Part shown: positions 15,769 to 25,000 of the stretch, piece after piece
Position numbering within the stretch: position 1 is the first letter of the stretch
How the letters are laid out: each line of letters opens with the position of its first letter
DNA from: Tepidamorphus gemmatus
GTDB lineage: Bacteria > Pseudomonadota > Alphaproteobacteria > Rhizobiales > Tepidamorphaceae
Assembly: GCF_004346195.1 (NCBI RefSeq)
Contig: NZ_SMAK01000007.1
Coordinates: 186,001-250,000, forward strand
Length of the DNA: 64,000 bases
Direction of reading: 5' to 3'
The notes under the pieces: model-generated
What the model was told of the DNA's origin: nothing
Databases searched by the model: none
What the model saw: the letters and a program-made list of their open reading frames with translations, nothing else
Program-made: the position numbers and the translations under genes

Positions 15769-16935
15769 TCAATCCTCGTCCCGCGCCGCCGAAGCCGCGG
15801 CGGCGGGGTCCGCCTTCGGCAGATGCAGGGTGAAGCAGGCACCGCGTCCCCCGCCGCCGGGATCCACCGTCAGGTCGCCGCCATGGCTCTGAGCGATCGT
15901 CTTCGAAATCGCGAGCCCCAGTCCCATCCCCTGCTTGCCACTGCTGGCAAACGCCTTGAACAGGTCAGGCAGCACCTCGTGCCGGATACCGGGACCAGAA
16001 TCAAGAACCGAAACCGTATGCATCGCGCCGCGGGGCTCCAGCCGGACCGTCAGTTCCTTGACCTCGCTGTCCTTCATGGCGTCGATCGCGTTGCGGATCA
16101 GATTCACCATGATCTGCTGGATCTGGACCGGATCGACCTCGGCATAGAGCGCCTCTGAGGGGATCACCCGGTTGATGCGGATTTCGCGCGCACGGCTGCC
16201 GATGACCGTGAAGTCGATCGATTCGTCGATCAGGCGCCCGAGATCCACCACCTGGCGGATCGCCTCGCGCTTCTCGACGAAGCGGCGCATGCGATGGATG
16301 ATCTTGCCGGCCCGATCCGCCTCGACCAGCGCCTTGCCGAGGATGTCGGCGATCTCCGGCGGCAGTGCGTCCGCTCCGGTGCGCTTGGCGACCGCCCGGG
16401 CCACCGCCTGTAGGTAGTGCATCACGGCGGTCAACGGCTGGTTCAATTCGTGCGCCAGTGCCGCGCCCATCTCGTCCATGGCATTGATCCGCGCCATGCG
16501 CACCAGCTGCGCCTGCAGCGCGTCGGCGCGCTCCATGGCGGCGATCTCGAACCGAAGGTCGCGGAGGATGCCGATGAACTGGCGCCCGTCCGGCGTCTCG
16601 GCCTCCCCGACCGCCAGCTGGATCGGGATGATGGTGCCGTCCTTGTGCTGGGCGTGCACCTCGCGCCCGATGCCGATGATCTTCGGTACGCCGGTGGACA
16701 GGTAGTTGCGAATGTATGTGTCGTGCTCACGGGCATAGCCGGGCGGCATGATCATCTTGACGTTGTTGCCGATGACCTCCGCGGCGCTCCAGCCGAACAT
16801 CCGCTCGCAGGCCTTGTTGTACATCAGCACCCGGCCGCGCTCGTCGATCACGATGATGCCGAACACGGCGGTGTCGAGAACGCTGGCGAGGCGCGCCTCG
16901 GAAACGGTCGGCGGCAGGTCGGCGCGGTCCGGCAC
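15769..16935 (-). CDS. fixL: Oxygen-sensing histidine kinase FixL
   Basis: A 388-residue soluble sensor kinase with one PAS domain (about 14-130). The heme-ligand histidine is present at H71 in EHDTYI, and R91 in IGIGRE matches the distal arginine that senses bound oxygen in FixL proteins, so this is very likely a true heme-PAS. The kinase part has the H-box AHELNQP (H162), N-box NLIRNAIDA, and G-boxes DSGPGI and GMGLGLAISKTI. When oxygen is low it would phosphorylate FixJ. No membrane segments are seen, unlike Sinorhizobium FixL. It lies 18 bp downstream of the aminotransferase gene. Confidence 0.94.
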   Translation of the reverse strand: MPDRADLPPTVSEARLASVLDTAVFGIIVIDERGRVLMYNKACERMFGWSAAEVIGNNVKMIMPPGYAREHDTYIRNYLSTGVPKIIGIGREVHAQHKDGTIIPIQLAVGEAETPDGRQFIGILRDLRFEIAAMERADALQAQLVRMARINAMDEMGAALAHELNQPLTAVMHYLQAVARAVAKRTGADALPPEIADILGKALVEADRAGKIIHRMRRFVEKREAIRQVVDLGRLIDESIDFTVIGSRAREIRINRVIPSEALYAEVDPVQIQQIMVNLIRNAIDAMKDSEVKELTVRLEPRGAMHTVSVLDSGPGIRHEVLPDLFKAFASSGKQGMGLGLAISKTIAQSHGGDLTVDPGGGGRGACFTLHLPKADPAAAASAARDED

Positions 16936-16953
16936 GGCGTCGCGGCTCCGCCA

Positions 16954-18144
16954 TCAGCGCGTGCGGTCGAGCCACTCGGCAAGCCGCCGAGCGGCCTCGG
17001 CGACGGTTGCTTCGCTCGCCGCGAAGCAGGCTCGCATGAAGCCTGCGCCGGCGGCGCCGAAGGCGGTGCCAGGCGCGAGGCCGACATTCGCCTCGTCAAC
17101 CAGCCGGAGGCCCAGCCGGGCGACGTCTGGTTCCCCGTCGATCGCAAAGAACAGATAGAACGCTCCCGCCGGAGGCGCAAAGCGGACACGGCCGGTCGCG
17201 GCCAGCGCGTCGCACAGGATGGCCCGACCGCGGCGTGCCCGCTCCAACTGGTAGGCGACGAAGTCCTCGCCGTCCGCGAGCGCGGTGGCGGCGGCGCGCT
17301 GCATGAAGGCGGCGACGCCGGAGGTCGAGTACTGGACCAGATTCTCGATGACCTGTCCGAGCACCGGCGGCGCTTCGAACCAGCCGATGCGCCAGCCGGT
17401 CATCGCCCAGTTCTTGGAGAACGTGTTCACGTAGAGGATCGCATCCTCCGGCTCAGCAACGTCATGGAACGACGGCGCGCGATCACCCTCGAAGCAGAAG
17501 CGGCCATAGACCTCGTCGGCAATGATCCAGAGTCCCCGGTCGCGGGCGAAGGCGAGGATGGCCGACAGTTCCTCGGCGCTCGCGGTCCAGCCGGCCGGAT
17601 TGGAGGGGGAATTGAGGAAGATCGCCCGGGTGCCCGGCCCGCACGCATCGAACAGCCGGTCGAGATCGAGCCGCCAGCCATCCGCGGTGAAGCACATCGG
17701 CAGGTCCACCGTCCGGGCGCCGGCAATGCCGAGCGCGGCCGAGGAGTTGGGCCAGCCGGGCGAGGGCACCACCACCGCATCGCCCTCACCCGCCACCATC
17801 CGCACGGCGGTCTGGATCGCCTGCATGCCCGAACCGGTGACGAAGAAGCGGTCATGGTCGAACCGGCGTCCGTAGATGCGCGCGTGATAGTCGGCGAGCG
17901 CCTGCCTGAGCTCCGGGATGCCGCGCTGCCAGGTGTAGAAGGTCTCACCCGCCTGCAGCGACCGCACCGCCGCCGCGCAGATGAAATCCGGCGTCGGCAG
18001 ATCGCCCTCGCCAGCCCACAGCGGGATCAGCCCGGGCCGGCCGCGGCCGTAGTTCATCACCTCGACGATCCCGCTCTCCGGCGCGCCGCGCGCCTCGGGG
18101 CGGATCATGCCGATGAGCGGATGGAGGACCTGGGGAAGATTCAT
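16954..18144 (-). CDS. PLP-dependent aminotransferase (class I/II)
   Basis: A 396-residue fold-type I aminotransferase. Recognisable elements are FTVTGSGMQAIQT-like PLP pocket (FFVTGSGMQAIQTAV), NSPSNPAGW, the IIADEVYGRF strand, the Lys-bearing NTFSKNWAMTGWRIGW motif and the C-terminal MRACFAAS arginine region. It is related to aspartate or aromatic aminotransferases, but the amino donor cannot be told. The ATG at 18144 was chosen because the sequence upstream is not conserved-looking. It precedes fixL by 18 bp on the same strand, so it may share transcription with the fix genes. Confidence 0.9.
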   Translation of the reverse strand: MNLPQVLHPLIGMIRPEARGAPESGIVEVMNYGRGRPGLIPLWAGEGDLPTPDFICAAAVRSLQAGETFYTWQRGIPELRQALADYHARIYGRRFDHDRFFVTGSGMQAIQTAVRMVAGEGDAVVVPSPGWPNSSAALGIAGARTVDLPMCFTADGWRLDLDRLFDACGPGTRAIFLNSPSNPAGWTASAEELSAILAFARDRGLWIIADEVYGRFCFEGDRAPSFHDVAEPEDAILYVNTFSKNWAMTGWRIGWFEAPPVLGQVIENLVQYSTSGVAAFMQRAAATALADGEDFVAYQLERARRGRAILCDALAATGRVRFAPPAGAFYLFFAIDGEPDVARLGLRLVDEANVGLAPGTAFGAAGAGFMRACFAASEATVAEAARRLAEWLDRTR

Positions 18145-18221
18145 CGAGGGCGCCGTAGAGTAGCAGCCGCCGGGCGGAGGCAATCGCAGCGTCCCGCCGG
18201 CTGATCTGGACTATCACATAT

Positions 18222-18281
18222 CCATCGGGCCGCGAAAACCGGTCCGTGCACCGCCTGCACGTTGCATCGCGGCCCGGATGG
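18222..18281 (-). terminator. Large inverted repeat after mscL
   Basis: CCAT-CGGGCCGCG (18222-18234) pairs with CGCGGCCCG-G-ATGG (18268-18281) with one bulged G, enclosing a second hairpin CGTGCA-CCGCC-TGCACG. It begins 2 bp beyond the mscL stop. There is no T-run on either side, so it may work as an mRNA end-stabiliser rather than a simple intrinsic terminator. Confidence 0.5.
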
Positions 18282-18282
18282 C

Positions 18283-18717
18283 TTACGACTGCCGCTTCGC
18301 CAGCAGGTCGCGGATCTCCTCCAGCAGAACCTCCTGACGCGGCGGCGCGGCCGGTACCTCCTCCTTCTTCGCCTCGAACTGGGCCTTCATGCGGTTGATC
18401 ACCTTGATGACCAGGAACAGGGCCCAGGCGACGATCAGAAAACTGATCAGCGAGTTGATGAACAGACCCCAGTTGATCGTCACGGCGCCGGCGGCCTTGG
18501 CCGCCTCCGGGCTCGGATAGGGCCCGTCGCCCTTGAGGACGGTCATGATCGAGGAGAAGTCCACGCCGCCCAGTATCAGCCCGATCGGCGGCATCAGGAT
18601 ATCGTTCACCAGCGAATTGACGATCGTGCCGAAGGCGCCGCCGATGATGATGCCGACGGCCATGTCGACCACGTTGCCCTTGACGGCGAATTCGCGAAAT
18701 TCACTGAGAATGGACAT
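18283..18717 (-). CDS. mscL: Large-conductance mechanosensitive channel MscL
   Basis: A 144-residue inner-membrane channel that opens under membrane tension during osmotic downshock. The N-terminal amphipathic helix and pore helix ([24 protein letters not shown]), the [16 protein letters not shown] stretch and the second helix ([26 protein letters not shown]) match MscL in order and length. The C-terminal bundle contains [13 protein letters not shown], as usual. The gene is monocistronic in appearance, with a long inverted repeat just after the stop. Confidence 0.97.
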   Translation of the reverse strand: MSILSEFREFAVKGNVVDMAVGIIIGGAFGTIVNSLVNDILMPPIGLILGGVDFSSIMTVLKGDGPYPSPEAAKAAGAVTINWGLFINSLISFLIVAWALFLVIKVINRMKAQFEAKKEEVPAAPPRQEVLLEEIRDLLAKRQS

Positions 18718-18843
18718 CGGGGCTTCCCCTTGCAGCCGCCCACCCGGCGGCGCGCCCGGGATCGCGGTGGGACGGATACGGCCATTGACGGTTGGCGCAC
18801 CCGCGAACGCTAGCCGATTTGCCGCTGTCTCCGCCAGCCGGCT

Positions 18844-20979
18844 TCAGGCGAACATCAGGTCGCGCACCATGTGGTCGATGGTACCGAGTGACGACAGGGC
18901 GCGCTTCAGTTCCTCGACGCGGGCGCGCGACAGCCGGCCCGGATCGACCCGGTTGCTCGGCGGCTCGCCGGCGTCGACGTCGGCGATCTGCTGGTCGAGC
19001 ATGAGTTGCAGCAGCAGTGCATGGGTTCCGATCAGACGTTCGAGATCCGGGGCCGAGCCGATGCCGAGCGCGGCGAGCCCCTGCAGTCGCGCCTTCGTCG
19101 AGCGTTCGAGCACATGGTGGCGGATCGACAGCAGCCGGGCGTTGGCAACGATGGTGAACAGGCCGCCCTTCTTCAGGTCGATCCGGCCGTTCTCGGTTCT
19201 GAGACCCCCGAAGAAGGTCAGCGGCGGGTGGAAGGTACCGGCGGCCTCCGCCAGCAGCTTGGCGAAGTCGGCTGACTGGCGGCCCTGATCATAGGCGTAG
19301 GTCCACAGATCGCGGGCCATGCGGGCATTTCCGTAGACCGGCCGCAGGTCGAAGAAGATGTCGACGTTGAGCAGATCCTGCGGCCGCGATCGCCGCACCC
19401 ACCCGGCGATGCGGCGTCGCCAGTCGCTGGCCGAGGCGCGCCACTCGGCATTGCGCGCCATCACTCCACCCTTGCAGTAGGGCACGCCGGAGGCGTGCAG
19501 GATGTCGGCAACATGGCCGCCGAACGTCGCGAACCAGTCATCCACCGCAGCCGCGTCGGCCGGAGCGGGGTCCGCGTAAACGATCGCATTGTCCTGGTCG
19601 GCCGCCAGCAGGCTTTCGCCGCGACCGCCGGAACCGAGCACCAGCAGCGCATAGTCGACGGGCGGTGCGCCGCGCCCTGCCTCCTCCATCCGGATCTCGG
19701 CGATCACTGCGGCGCGGCGAGTCAGCGCGCATAGTTCACGGCTGATCACGCCGGCGACATCGCGCCCGTCGACGCCTTCGGCGACCAGGCCGCGCGCCAC
19801 CACCGGCAGCCGTGCCCAGGCCGCCGCGAGCTCGTTCACGGTGCCGGCACTGTCGATCTCGTCGCCGAGCGCCACGGCGTCGTCGGCCCGCAGCCGCAGC
19901 AGATCGCGCTGGCTGAGCGCGCCGACGAGGCGGCCGGTCTCGTCGGAGACCGCCAGATGGCGGATGCGCAGCCGCGCCATCCGGCCGATCGCCCGGTAGA
20001 GGTAGGCATCGTCGAAGACCGACTCGAGGCGCGGCGTCGCGAAGTCGGCCACCGGCCGGTCGAGCGCGGCTGCGCCGTGGGCAGCCAGCGCCCTCAGGAT
20101 GTCGCGCTCGGTAAGGATGCCGTGCTCGGCGACGTCGGTGGCGTCGGGTTCGCCGACGAAGATCGAGCTCACCTTGCGCTCGACCAGCACCGCGAGTGCC
20201 TCGCGCAGCGGCATCGAACCGGGTACGCGGATCGGCGGCGAGCTCATCACGTCTCGGATGCGGTGGCGATAGGGATAGGCGTCGATCCGCGCCAGTGCCT
20301 GCTCGGAGATCGCCTCTCCCTCGCGCCGTACCGGCAGCTCCCAGCCGGCCCGGTACTGTGCGTCGAACACCTCCGTCAGCCCGGCGCAGGCCGCCTCCGC
20401 CTCGGCAAGCGTGCGGATGTTCCGCTCGCGCAGATGGGGGACGAGCCGGACGAAGATGTCGGCGGTGACCCGCGCGTCGCCCATGGCGGTGTGCCGGCCG
20501 CTGACCTCGACATCGAGCCAGGCTGCCAGCGTCTCGAGCGAGTGGGCCGCCAGCCGCGGTGCCGCGAGCTGGCCGAGGATGCGGGTGTCGAGGACGTGCG
20601 GCGGCGTCCAGACTAGGCCGGCGCGCTCGTGCTCGCGCTTCAGGACCGCAAGATCGAAGCCGATGTTGTGGCCGATCACCACCCGCTGCCCGATAAAGGC
20701 CTGCAGCTTGCCGGCGATCTCGGCGAAGCGCGGGGCCCCCGCCAGATCCGCCTGCCCGATACCGTGGATCGCCGTCGCGCCGGGGGGCACCGGCACGCCC
20801 GGATCGACGAGGGTCTCGAACCGTTCGGCCTCCTGCAGCAGTCCGCCGCGAAGCCCGATGGCGCCGATCTGGACGATGCGTGCCTCCTTCGGATCGAGGC
20901 CGGTCGTCTCGGTGTCGAGCACCACCGCATCCACCGCGAGGAGTGGCGTGGCACGTGCAAGCTGGCTTGCGCCCGTCAT
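18844..20979 (-). CDS. DnaQ-like exonuclease, CBS pair and DUF294 nucleotidyltransferase fusion
   Basis: A 711-residue multidomain protein. Residues about 15-180 form a DEDDh 3'-5' exonuclease with VVLDTETTGLDP, VVIGHNIGFDLAVL, HSLETLAAWL and HTAMGDARVTADIF. A CBS pair follows (about 240-370: HRIRDVMSSPPIRV, SSIFVGEP, ILTERDILRALAAHG, LAVSDETGRLVGALSQRDLL). The last part is a DUF294/GlnD-like nucleotidyltransferase (LVLGSGGRGESLLAADQDNAIVYAD) with its helical tail. CBS domains usually sense adenine nucleotides, so nuclease or transferase activity may respond to energy state. The biological role is unknown. The ATG at 20979 has GGGAGGA. Confidence 0.88.
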   Translation of the reverse strand: MTGASQLARATPLLAVDAVVLDTETTGLDPKEARIVQIGAIGLRGGLLQEAERFETLVDPGVPVPPGATAIHGIGQADLAGAPRFAEIAGKLQAFIGQRVVIGHNIGFDLAVLKREHERAGLVWTPPHVLDTRILGQLAAPRLAAHSLETLAAWLDVEVSGRHTAMGDARVTADIFVRLVPHLRERNIRTLAEAEAACAGLTEVFDAQYRAGWELPVRREGEAISEQALARIDAYPYRHRIRDVMSSPPIRVPGSMPLREALAVLVERKVSSIFVGEPDATDVAEHGILTERDILRALAAHGAAALDRPVADFATPRLESVFDDAYLYRAIGRMARLRIRHLAVSDETGRLVGALSQRDLLRLRADDAVALGDEIDSAGTVNELAAAWARLPVVARGLVAEGVDGRDVAGVISRELCALTRRAAVIAEIRMEEAGRGAPPVDYALLVLGSGGRGESLLAADQDNAIVYADPAPADAAAVDDWFATFGGHVADILHASGVPYCKGGVMARNAEWRASASDWRRRIAGWVRRSRPQDLLNVDIFFDLRPVYGNARMARDLWTYAYDQGRQSADFAKLLAEAAGTFHPPLTFFGGLRTENGRIDLKKGGLFTIVANARLLSIRHHVLERSTKARLQGLAALGIGSAPDLERLIGTHALLLQLMLDQQIADVDAGEPPSNRVDPGRLSRARVEELKRALSSLGTIDHMVRDLMFA

Positions 20980-21207
20980 CGCACAGTCCTCCCGCTCGCA
21001 ACAGCCCGCGTCCATGACACGATGCAGCGCTTCGACGCGCCGGCCGTTGATCCACCGCAACCTCGACGGGCCGCGGACCCGCGAGGGCCGATCCGCTTCG
21101 CCCCGGCGGCCAGCCGCCTGCGCGCCGGCTCGCCAGCCTTGCGGCAGCGGCAGGGCCGAGCCGGCGGTGCGGTGACCGGGGCCGAAACGTCGGTCAGCAC
21201 TCGTCGG

Positions 21208-21852
21208 TCAGTCGGCACCGACGGCTGGCAGGCGGATCGGCCTCGGCGGCGCAAGCACGTCCTCGACCAGTGGATCGAGCCGGGCCCGGGCGACGAATTC
21301 CTCGTACATGCGGCACAGATTGGCGCGCAGGTGGTTGCGCACCACGACGAAATCCTCGCCGCGCAGCGTGTGGTGGATCGGCATCAGGTCGAACATCGCC
21401 CGCGCCGTGGTAAGCGGGATGTCCTTCACCTTCTTCGGCGGCGCAAGCTGGATCTCGGCGAGGCGCCTGCGGAACACTTCCTCGTGTTCGACCCAGAACG
21501 TCGAGGGCTCGTCGGGCGGCACCGGATAGCGGTGGATGACGTTGATGCCGATCTCGATCATCCGGTCGAGCAGCTGCGCCTCGCGCCCCGCCGCCAGCGG
21601 CCTCAGCACACCCTCGACCATTTCGACGACGTTGGCGAGCGCGATCGGATAGCCGTTCCAGCGGGCAATATCGACGGCATCCCTGAAGCTCTTCTCCTTG
21701 AACAGCTTCTCCCAGAACACGCCGGCGCGGGCGCGCGAGTACTCGAACACGCATTTCTGCACGAGGAAGGCAGCGTTGGCGTCCAGATAGTCCTCGAGCC
21801 CACCGACATCGGTGATCGGCGGGGGACGGCGGAAGAGATTCAGGATCCCCAA
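21208..21852 (-). CDS. Conserved hypothetical protein
   Basis: A 214-residue soluble, mainly helical protein, not recognised. It begins GILNLFRRPPPI, includes LVQKCVFEYSRARAG and an Arg-rich FRRRLAEIQ helix, and ends with a Pro-rich tail. The only credible start is TTG at 21852, preceded by GGGAGG at correct spacing. It diverges from the CrbS-like kinase gene, with a 16-bp tandem repeat between them. Context suggests a link to the acetate sensor or to the exonuclease fusion downstream, but this is only positional. Confidence 0.7.
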   Translation of the reverse strand: MGILNLFRRPPPITDVGGLEDYLDANAAFLVQKCVFEYSRARAGVFWEKLFKEKSFRDAVDIARWNGYPIALANVVEMVEGVLRPLAAGREAQLLDRMIEIGINVIHRYPVPPDEPSTFWVEHEEVFRRRLAEIQLAPPKKVKDIPLTTARAMFDLMPIHHTLRGEDFVVVRNHLRANLCRMYEEFVARARLDPLVEDVLAPPRPIRLPAVGAD

Positions 21853-21952
21853 TTCGACCTCCCTGTCCTCACCGGTTTTGCGTGTAGAATGTCGCAAGCG
21901 CGGGCGCCGCGCCAGTGGCCGCGCCGAAGCCGTCAGACCAAGCCGCTGCCTT

Positions 21953-22012
21953 GCCAGGTCACGGGCGGGCCAGGTCACGGGCGGGCCAGGTCGCGGGCGG
22001 GCCAGGTCGCGG
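21953..22012. repeat. Tandem repeat, 3.75 copies of a 16-bp unit
   Basis: The unit GCCAGGTCACGGGCGG repeats at 21953, 21969 and 21985, with a truncated copy at 22001. The last two copies have G in place of A at the ninth position. It lies 28 bp upstream of the CrbS-like GTG start. A period of 16 is not a multiple of three, so it is not a coding repeat; it could vary in copy number and alter promoter spacing. Confidence 0.92.
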
Positions 22013-22039
22013 CGCCGAGGCGCCCCGCGGGAGGGGAAC

Positions 22040-25000
22040 GTGCAGGGCTGGCTGGTTGTCGCCACCGGCGTACTCTACATCGCCTTCCTGTTCGCCGTGG
22101 CAAGCTACGGCGACCGGCTTGCCATGGGCGGGAGATGGCGTGCGGCCCGGCCGCTGATCTACGCCATGTCGCTCAGCGTCTACTGCACCTCCTGGACGTT
22201 CTTCGGCTCGGTCGGACTCTCGGCGCGGACCGGCTACGACTTCCTGCCGGTCTATATCGGCGCCGGCCTGATGATCGGGCTGGGCTTCCCGATCGTGCTC
22301 AGGATCGTACGGCTGGCGAAGGACCAGAACATCACCTCGATCGCCGATTTCATCGCCTCGCGCTACGGCAAGAGCCAGCAGGTCGGCGCCGTGGTGACGC
22401 TGATCGCGGTGATCGGCACGCTTCCCTACATCGCACTGCAGCTGAAGGCGATCTCGACCTCGGTTGCGACAATGGTCGGCTATCTGCAGTACGACGGCAC
22501 CTTCACCAACGCGCCGATCCTGACGGATTCGGCGCTGTTCGTGGCGCTCGCGCTTGCCGCCTTTGCCATCCTGTTCGGCACCCGCCATATCGACGCCACC
22601 GAGCACCAGGACGGCATGATGCTCGCGATCGCCACCGAATCCATCGTCAAGCTCTGTGCCTTCCTCGTCGTCGGCGTCTTCGTCACCTTCGTGATGTTCG
22701 ACGGTCCCTCCGAACTGCTCGCCAGGGCCGCGGCGGCGGGCGACGTCATGCCGCGGTTCAGCCAGGAAATGCATGGCGGCACCTGGGTGACGATCACCGG
22801 GCTCAGCCTGATGGCGATCATCCTGCTGCCGCGGCAGTTCCACGTCACGGTCGTCGAGAACCACAGCGAAAGCGAGATCCGCCGCGCGGCATGGCTGTTT
22901 CCGCTCTATCTCGTCCTCATCAACCTGTTCGTGGTGCCGATCGCCATCGCGGGCCTGGTGACGTTCGGCGACGATCTCGTCGATGCAGACATGTTCGTGC
23001 TGGCCTTGCCGATGGCGGCAGGTTCGAACTGGGTGACGCTGCTCGCCTTCATCGGCGGCCTGTCGGCGGCAACGGCCATGGTTATCGTCGAGGCGGTGGC
23101 GCTGTCGATCATGGTCTGTAACGACATCGTCGTCCCGGCGATGCTGCGCCACGGCAGCGCCGAGATGCAGCGGCCCGATGTCGGGCGCCGGCTGCTGCTG
23201 GTGCGGCGGGTCGCCATCGTGGTGATCCTGCTGCTGGCCTACGCCTACTACCGGACCGCCGGCAACACGGCGGCACTCGCCTCGATCGGACTGCTGTCCT
23301 TCGCCGCGATCGCCCAGCTGGCGCCGGCCTTCTTCGGCGGCATGATCTGGCGGCGCGCGACCGCGCGCGGCGCGATCGCCGGCATTCTCGCCGGTTTCGG
23401 GGTCTGGATCTACACGCTGCTGCTGCCGGCCTTCGCCAAGTCCCGCATCGTGCCCGAGAGTCTGATCGAGCATGGTCCCTGGGGGATCGGATTCCTGCGC
23501 CCGGAACATCTCTTCCATCTCGAATTCGCGCCGCTTGCGCATGGCGTCTTCTGGAGCCTGTCGGTCAACATCGCGGCCTTCATCCTAGTCTCGCTGATGC
23601 GCCGGCCGGAACCGATCGAGCGCCTGCAGGCCAATGTCTTCGTGCAGACGGACCTGACGCCGATCACGCCGGCGCGACGGCTCTGGAAGAGTTCCGTTTC
23701 GCTCGGCGAGCTGATGGACACGGTGTCGCGCTATCTCGGAGAGGACCGCACACAGCGCTCCTTCGCCAATTTCGCGGCCGAACGCGGCCTGACGCTCGAT
23801 CCGCGCGGCGAGATTGACATGCACAGTCTGCGCTACGCCGAGCATCTGCTCGCCAGCGCGATCGGCGCACCGTCATCGCGCCTGGTGCTGGCACTGCTGC
23901 TCAGGCGGCGGGATGTCAGCTCCAAGCAGGCGCTGAAGCTGCTCGACGACGCCTCCGAGGCGATCGTCTACAATCGCGACCTGCTGCAGACGGCGCTCGA
24001 CCATGTGGGGCAGGGCATCGTCGTGCTCGACGCCGACCTGCGGCTGACCACCTGGAACCGGCGCTTCCGCGAGCTGCTCGACCTGCCGCCCGAATTCGGT
24101 CGGGTCGGTGTGCCGCTGACGGAGCTGCTTGCCTTGCTCGCCAACCGCGGCGATTTCGGTCCGGGCAATGCGGGTCAGCTCGTCGAGGAGCGGCTGCGGC
24201 GGATGGTGCTGCGCCTGGAGACCTATCACGAACGGCTGCTTCCGTCCGGTACCGTGCTCGAAGTGCGCAGCACGGTGATGCCGAATGGCGGCCTGGTGAT
24301 GACCTTCACGGACATCACCGAACGCGTGCGAACCGCAGAGGCGCTGGAGCGCGCCAACGAGACGCTCGAGCGGCGAGTGCGGGAGCGCACCGACGAACTG
24401 GAGCGGCTGAACCGCGAACTCGAAAGGGCGAGTGCCACGGCCGAGGAGGCCAATATCGGCAAGACCCGATTCCTGGCGGCGGCAAGCCACGACATCCTGC
24501 AGCCGCTGAACGCCGCCAGACTCTACGCGGCGAGCCTCAGGGAGCGGCGGCTGAAGCCGGAAGATCGCAAGATCGCGGAGAACATCGACGCCTCGCTCGA
24601 CGCGGTCGAGGACATCCTGTCGGCGATCCTAGACATCTCGCGTCTCGACACCGGAGCGCTGAAGCCGGAACTGTCAAGCTTCGGCATCTGCGAGCTGCTC
24701 GACCAGCTCGAGGTCGAGTTCGCGCCGATCGCCAAGGATCACGGCCTCGAGCTGACCGTGATGCGCTGCTCGCTGACCGTGCGCACGGACCGGCGGCTCC
24801 TGCGGCGGCTCCTGCAGAACCTGTTGTCGAACGCACTGAAATACACCATCAGCGGCCGGGTGCTGGTCGGTTGCCGGCGGCGCCCGGGGCGCCTTCGGAT
24901 CGAGGTTCACGACACCGGCCCGGGCATTCCGCCCGCCAAGCAGAAGATCATCTTCCAGGAATTCCAGCGCCTCGAGGACGGCGCCCGGCGCGCGCGCGGG

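Noticed and set aside
18222-18281. Nested inverted repeat considered as a structured RNA
   Set aside because: It starts right after mscL and is most simply a transcript-end hairpin; no known RNA family was recognised.
21047-21060. FNR-like match TTGATCCACCGCAA upstream of the exonuclease fusion
   Set aside because: It has eight of ten positions but no functional link to low oxygen and no other promoter signal; a match of this quality is expected by chance.
20980-21207. 228-bp gap between the exonuclease fusion and the hypothetical gene
   Set aside because: It contains only GC-rich sequence with a short CGTCGGTCAG direct repeat; no gene, terminator or operator could be supported.
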